NCBI GenBank assembly: GCA_009760855.2
Contig: WPIO01000016.1
Coordinates: forward strand, 5,899,001 to 5,963,000
Length of the DNA: 64,000 nucleotides
From: Cristatella mucedo
Lineage: Eukaryota > Bryozoa > Phylactolaemata > Cristatellidae
Reading direction: 5' to 3'
Part shown: positions 34,044 to 64,000 of the stretch, in pieces
How positions within the stretch are numbered: position 1 is the first letter of the stretch
How the letters are laid out: each line of letters starts with the position of its first letter
Notes under the pieces: model-generated
Database searches by the model: none
Seen by the model: only the letters and a program-made list of their open reading frames with translations
Told to the model about the DNA's origin: nothing
Position numbers and translations under genes: made by a program

Positions 34044-34734
34044 CCTTTAGCTTCTTTCAGGCCGTCCCGATGCAAAGAGGGGTGCAATCGTAATCATGCG
34101 GCCCTGTTTTGTTAGTACCTGTAGCCGACACTGAATCTCGGATCTGTATTTCCTCAAATGACGTCGGCATGAGTGTGCTAAGGTCGAATGAGTTCCCCAA
34201 CAGATTCGTTCGGACTGGCCACATGTATGCCCCTCGAAGTCGGATTAAGGATAGTATGCATTGTGTACAAGTGAGTTAAAACATTGCAGGTAAGTCGTAG
34301 AGCCAGTGACACTCGACGGAAGTCTTACTGGCATTCTGGAATATTCAGGAAGTCCCCTGCCTGGCTGCTGCTTGCTTGGGCTCGTCTCCCTAGCGCCTAG
34401 AGAACTAAACAGTCAACTAGGAGCAAACAATTCCTGGTTTCTGGCTAAAATTCTGTCAGTCGCTATACCACGAATCGACATTTATATTTGCTTGGACAGG
34501 ATGTTGCTGGGGGCAACTCGGCTTGATGCCACAAAGACTGTCGACATAGCAGCCAAGTATCGTAAGCAAATTTGGAAGCTCAATAGATCGTTACTAGTCA
34601 AGAACACATCTTCGGTATGTCACTAAGCAAAAACACGAGCATAGCAGCTGCAAGCGACGGTTAAGCCGAATCAACTCAACATATTAGCTCCACCAAGAGT
34701 GGTAGAGGACTAGTTACAGCTTATCTAGTTTGGC

Positions 34735-35375
34735 CTTTGGTGGTTTAGGTGCTCGGTTGAAGCTTGCCGTAGCTCGTAGAGGAGCGCTGCAACCTGCTTG
34801 AGGCCGAATATAACTGATTATTCCAATTCATATCAGCTCGCGGCAGATCTTCGTACATCAAGACAACTCGCGGCAACTCGTCGAAGCTAGCCGTAGCTCA
34901 CGGCAGAGCACTGAGACTTGCTTTTGGACTATCGCAACTGATTGTCTAAACTCGCATCAGTTCACAGCATATCGCGAAACATCAAGACAACTCGATGTAG
35001 TTTGTTGTAGCTCGAAGCGGACCGCTGCAACTTGCCTAATGCGTATCGCAAATGATCGTCTCAACTCGCATTAGTTCGCGGCAGATCTCGGTACATCGAG
35101 ACTTCTTGTGGCAGCTCGTCGAAGCTGGCCGTAGCTCGCAGCAAAGCGCTGCATCTTGCTTGAGGCGTATTGCAACTGATTGTCTCAATCGGATCACTTC
35201 GCAGCATATCTCAAAACATCTAGACAACTCGATTCAGCTCGTTTTAGTTTGCAGTAGCTCAAAGCAGAGCACTGCAACTTGCTCAATGCCTGTCGCAAAT
35301 GATTGTCAACTCGAATTAGTTCGCGGCAGATCTTTGTATGTCGAGGCAACTCGAGTCAGCTTGTCGGAGCTCCTG
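34735..35375. repeat. Minisatellite, ~123-bp unit, about five copies, alternating AB pattern
   Basis: Units begin near 34789, 34914, 35027, 35150 and 35273 with (G)CAACTTGCTTGAGG-like sequence and share TCAGTTCGCGGCAGATC and GTAGCTCGCAGCAGAGCGC-like blocks. Copies 3 and 5 share CGCAAATGAT and TTCGCGGCAGATC; copies 2 and 4 share CAACTGATTGTCT and GCAGCATATC. The repeat therefore looks like a dimer of about 240 bp. Confidence 0.8.
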
Positions 35376-36429
35376 ACTCGAGAACGAGGGCTCCGAACGA
35401 GGGCTTGAGCCTCATGGCACGTGTAAAGCGATTAAATAGGGCACTATACAAACGAATGAATTATATTTATGTGGTCTCCGAGTCTCACGTCGAACTCATG
35501 CAACACACACTTGATTGAATCTGGTGGGGATTCAGGCTGCAACTTGAGCTGCACATTTAGAACAGGCTGAGAAATTAACCGTTTAGTCTTTGTGGCTTTC
35601 GACACTCCAAATGGCCGGGATGACCTTTAGAAGGCATTCACTTAATATCCGAACAATCACAATCGTGCGATTCTGTGTGCAGACCCCAAACGAAGCTTCC
35701 TGCAATAGGAAACCAAAAACACAACACTGCTCAGATTATTTTGGAAATTGCAGCTCGAAATGATCGAAATTCAAAAGTGCCGTAACTTCCTCAGTCGTTC
35801 GCTTGAGAGTTTGCTCCAACACCATTGCATGAACCCGAACAAATCGAAACATGGCTGTGTAATACGGGACTAAAACCGTGGCTTAGTTTTTTTGGAAATG
35901 GCGTCATTTTGCAGTGGGACATATACATACACCTGTATCTGCCCTGTAATTGCAAAAACACTGTTCACGCTAACGAGTATCCACTGAGGAACACCTGGGC
36001 AGCTCTCGGTTAGGAATGGGTAGCCAAAAGCCTTGATCCCATTCAAACGGAGTTTGAGTTGAAGCTGAGTCAGAAAATTTGACAGAAGTGTTTACTGTGG
36101 TATCAGTGAATAACGGCTGAGAAGGAATTGTCAGAATCTAGTTCCGCATGTATGCAGAGCTCTGCCACTACCAGCCCTGTATAAATGAAATTAAGCGAAA
36201 GCTAGTTTTGTCCTGAGAGCACGGCACTGCCGACGAACGGCCAGTGGACACAAGGTCGGAAACAGCACCAGGCTAAACATCTTGCGACTCAGCCAGCGAC
36301 TTAGTCAGACCAAGGAGAACACACCTGCCCTGTATGGCAGTTCATGTGCACGGCAAAAAGTGTGTCAGGTGCCACCGTGTCTTTAACGATTGAGCCATCG
36401 AGACTGTCTTTTAACATTTCACTCGATCC

Positions 36430-36690
36430 AAGTAATGAGGAGAGAAAGACACGAGAGAGACAGAGGGAGAGGAGAGACAGGCGGACAGAGAAACGCAGGG
36501 AGACAAGAGAGAGAGACAGGGAGGGAGAGAGAGAGAGACAGAGGGAGAGAGAGAGAGAGAGACAGAGGGAGAGAGAGACAGAGAGGAGGACAGAGAAACG
36601 CAGGGAGACAAGAGAGACAGACAGAAACAGGGAGGGAGAGAGAGAGAGACGAGAGTGACAAGAGAAAGACGAGAGAGAGAGAGAGAGAGC
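36430..36690. repeat. GA-rich degenerate microsatellite
   Basis: GAGAGA with GACAGA and GGGAGA variants; a ~100-bp block beginning GGACAGAGAAACGCAGGGAG occurs twice (about 36483 and 36588). Confidence 0.85.
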
Positions 36691-38183
36691 ACTTTCCTTC
36701 ACAGGTTGTCACTTTTCGGGCTCATTAGTCGGTGCCGTGCATTCGAGCCGGAAGTCCGTTGATGCTTGGCGCCTGCCTCTTCTTGGGGACGACCTGTTCC
36801 TACTGCAGTCGGTAGCTAGACCGGCCAGAGCCGGATCTGATGCTTCCTCTCTGACCGGCGTTAGGCTCCTCAGCTGCCTCGGCGCATTCTTGCATGCGCA
36901 CCTCGTCCCGAGCACGAGTCTCTGCTCTTGTTGACGTCAACGCGACGAGCACCGAGCATCACAAGAGCGCAGGCCACTGCGACCGAAGCTCGGTGCGGCC
37001 GTGGCCACTCGTGCAGCGGCCACGGCGCATCCGGGTACCGAGCATCACGCTGGCTCAAAAGGTATCCACGGCTTCACAGCACTGGGCGTGGCCGCTTACC
37101 AACCACGACTTTACGAGAAAAAAGTTGAGTTACACAAAGTACTTGTCGCTTGTGTAGCAACAGGGGCCGACGCATGCGCTATGCAGAGGCACGCAGCAGT
37201 GCCAAGGTGACGAGCCGTGGCGGCCGATGCTTGCGTCATGGCGCTAGTCCTAGTACCGAGTTAGAAGGAAAACCGAGTCGTCTGCAAGTCAAGCGGATAC
37301 CCTCCGTCGCTCACCACTATGGTGACGGAAAACTTGCAGCCTGCAGCACGATTGAGCATCGTCACGGCTTCCCTTTGTCCCCTCCCTAAAAATTTCCCTT
37401 CTGCTAGTGCACGCCTCCTCAAGAGAGAGAGAGAGAGAGAACTGGGCTGGGAGCCGCCTCTACGGCTTCTGGCTCATCTGGCAGCTACATACGCATGCGC
37501 CAAAGGAGAGGAAGTAGATCGCGCAGCAGAACGAGGCACCTCGGCAGCCGACGCGACGAGGGGAAGCCGCGTCGCCGATGTCTGTCCGAGGAACGTCTGT
37601 CGGTCGGCGGCGGCAGCAGAGCTGCCGCCGCCGGCCGGCCATCGGAAGCCACCGCTCGCACCTACGCGCGGCCGGACTCCACTTCGCGGGCGCGCGCGGG
37701 CGTGTCCCCGGGGGCAGGCAGAGCATCGACGGAACCTCTGTGCCGAGCGGCCAGCTCTTCCGGTGACCGGGCCACTGCTGCACAGGGTCGCTCCGCCGCG
37801 ACCGGCGATTACCACGGCCACTGCCGCCGCAGAGGACTAGACGGTCACGTTCTGTGGCTGCCGCCGCCACTCGCCAGCTTAGCTGTCTGCAGCGGCGGAG
37901 GCGGCGGCCGGCTACTCGGAGACGACGATCGTCAGCGGTGTAGGTGCAAGCGTCGCGGCACCTACACCGCTGAGTCCGTTATGCTTTCCGAAAGTCGAGC
38001 TGCGTCCAGCGCCATGCGGGCAAGAGCATCTGCCCTCTGTCCGGTTACGCGCTCGCTGCTGAATGTGGTGAGACCGACCGATCGCTGGCGGCGCCATTGC
38101 CGCGCCGCGACAGGAGGTGGGCTGCGAGCCTATTGCTGGCGGCGGCGGCGGAGGCGCCCACTGCCGTTTGCAGCCAATGCACG

Positions 38184-63784
<25,601 letters not shown>

Positions 63785-64000
63785 CTGTAATAAAGATGGC
63801 TGACTTTATTATTACCCACAAGGCAGCATGCCAGAAGAAAGAATTGCAAAAGCAGCAAGCCAACAGAGCTGAACCAAGCTTTCCTAATGTTAGCTTTGGG
63901 AAGTGCATTGGAAAGGCACGCGGCCGAGAAGCGTATAATAATTATAATTTTAAGACCTTTGCATAGCACCATTCTTCCTAAGTGTTTTACATATGCATGT

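Larger units (their letters stand above)
33637..38183. other. Convergent intergenic region between FAM20B and vav
   Basis: Apart from the 34735-35375 minisatellite and a GA-rich tract at 36430-36690 I see no repeat family or gene. The right part (37400-38180) is very G+C-rich and is probably vav 3' UTR. Long open frames there do not resemble a protein family. Confidence 0.55.

Noticed and set aside
37460-38180. Overlapping long frames on both strands in the G+C-rich region beyond vav
   Set aside because: No domain, no codon pattern consistent between strands; better explained as vav 3' UTR or flank.

Overview
The window is animal nuclear DNA. Its genes are split by spliceosomal introns whose phases match exon to exon, and the products are metazoan: an integrin alpha chain, a Vav-type Rho exchange factor, the glycosaminoglycan xylosylkinase FAM20B, and the selenoprotein SELENOF (Sep15). 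The non-coding part holds very long AT, CA/TG and GA/CT microsatellites, CR1/L2-like LINE fragments ending in a hairpin plus (ATT)n, two tRNA-derived SINE families, a nearly intact hAT transposon, a small LTR-flanked element and a MITE-like element. Retained selenocysteine argues against most insects and nematodes, and nothing points to a vertebrate. I infer a non-vertebrate animal, but cannot name the phylum.

Layout. 1-7635 (+): the 3' part of an integrin alpha gene (exons 1-125, 2871-3054, 4991-7635); the 5' end lies left of the window. 7636-15247: intergenic, with SINE and LINE debris, a hAT element (10136-12842, 8-bp target duplication) and a TRIM-like element (13108-14083). 15432-19871 (-): SELENOF in four coding exons, with an in-frame TGA as Sec codon and a SECIS element at 15248-15329. 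20221-33636 (+): complete FAM20B in seven coding exons, head to head with SELENOF across 349 bp. 34735-35375: a ~123-bp minisatellite. 38184 to beyond 64000 (-): vav, 22 exons visible (876 residues plus stop), lacking only the first part of the CH domain; it converges on FAM20B.

How the genes relate. SELENOF (ER folding control with UGGT) and FAM20B (Golgi xylose kinase) both serve the secretory pathway and may share a promoter. Integrin alpha and Vav both act in adhesion and cytoskeletal signalling, but are about 30 kb apart with no sequence sign of co-regulation. Exon models were built by hand from splice-site motifs, phase arithmetic and family resemblance. Phases agree throughout all four genes, so I trust the models, but no transcript or database search was available.
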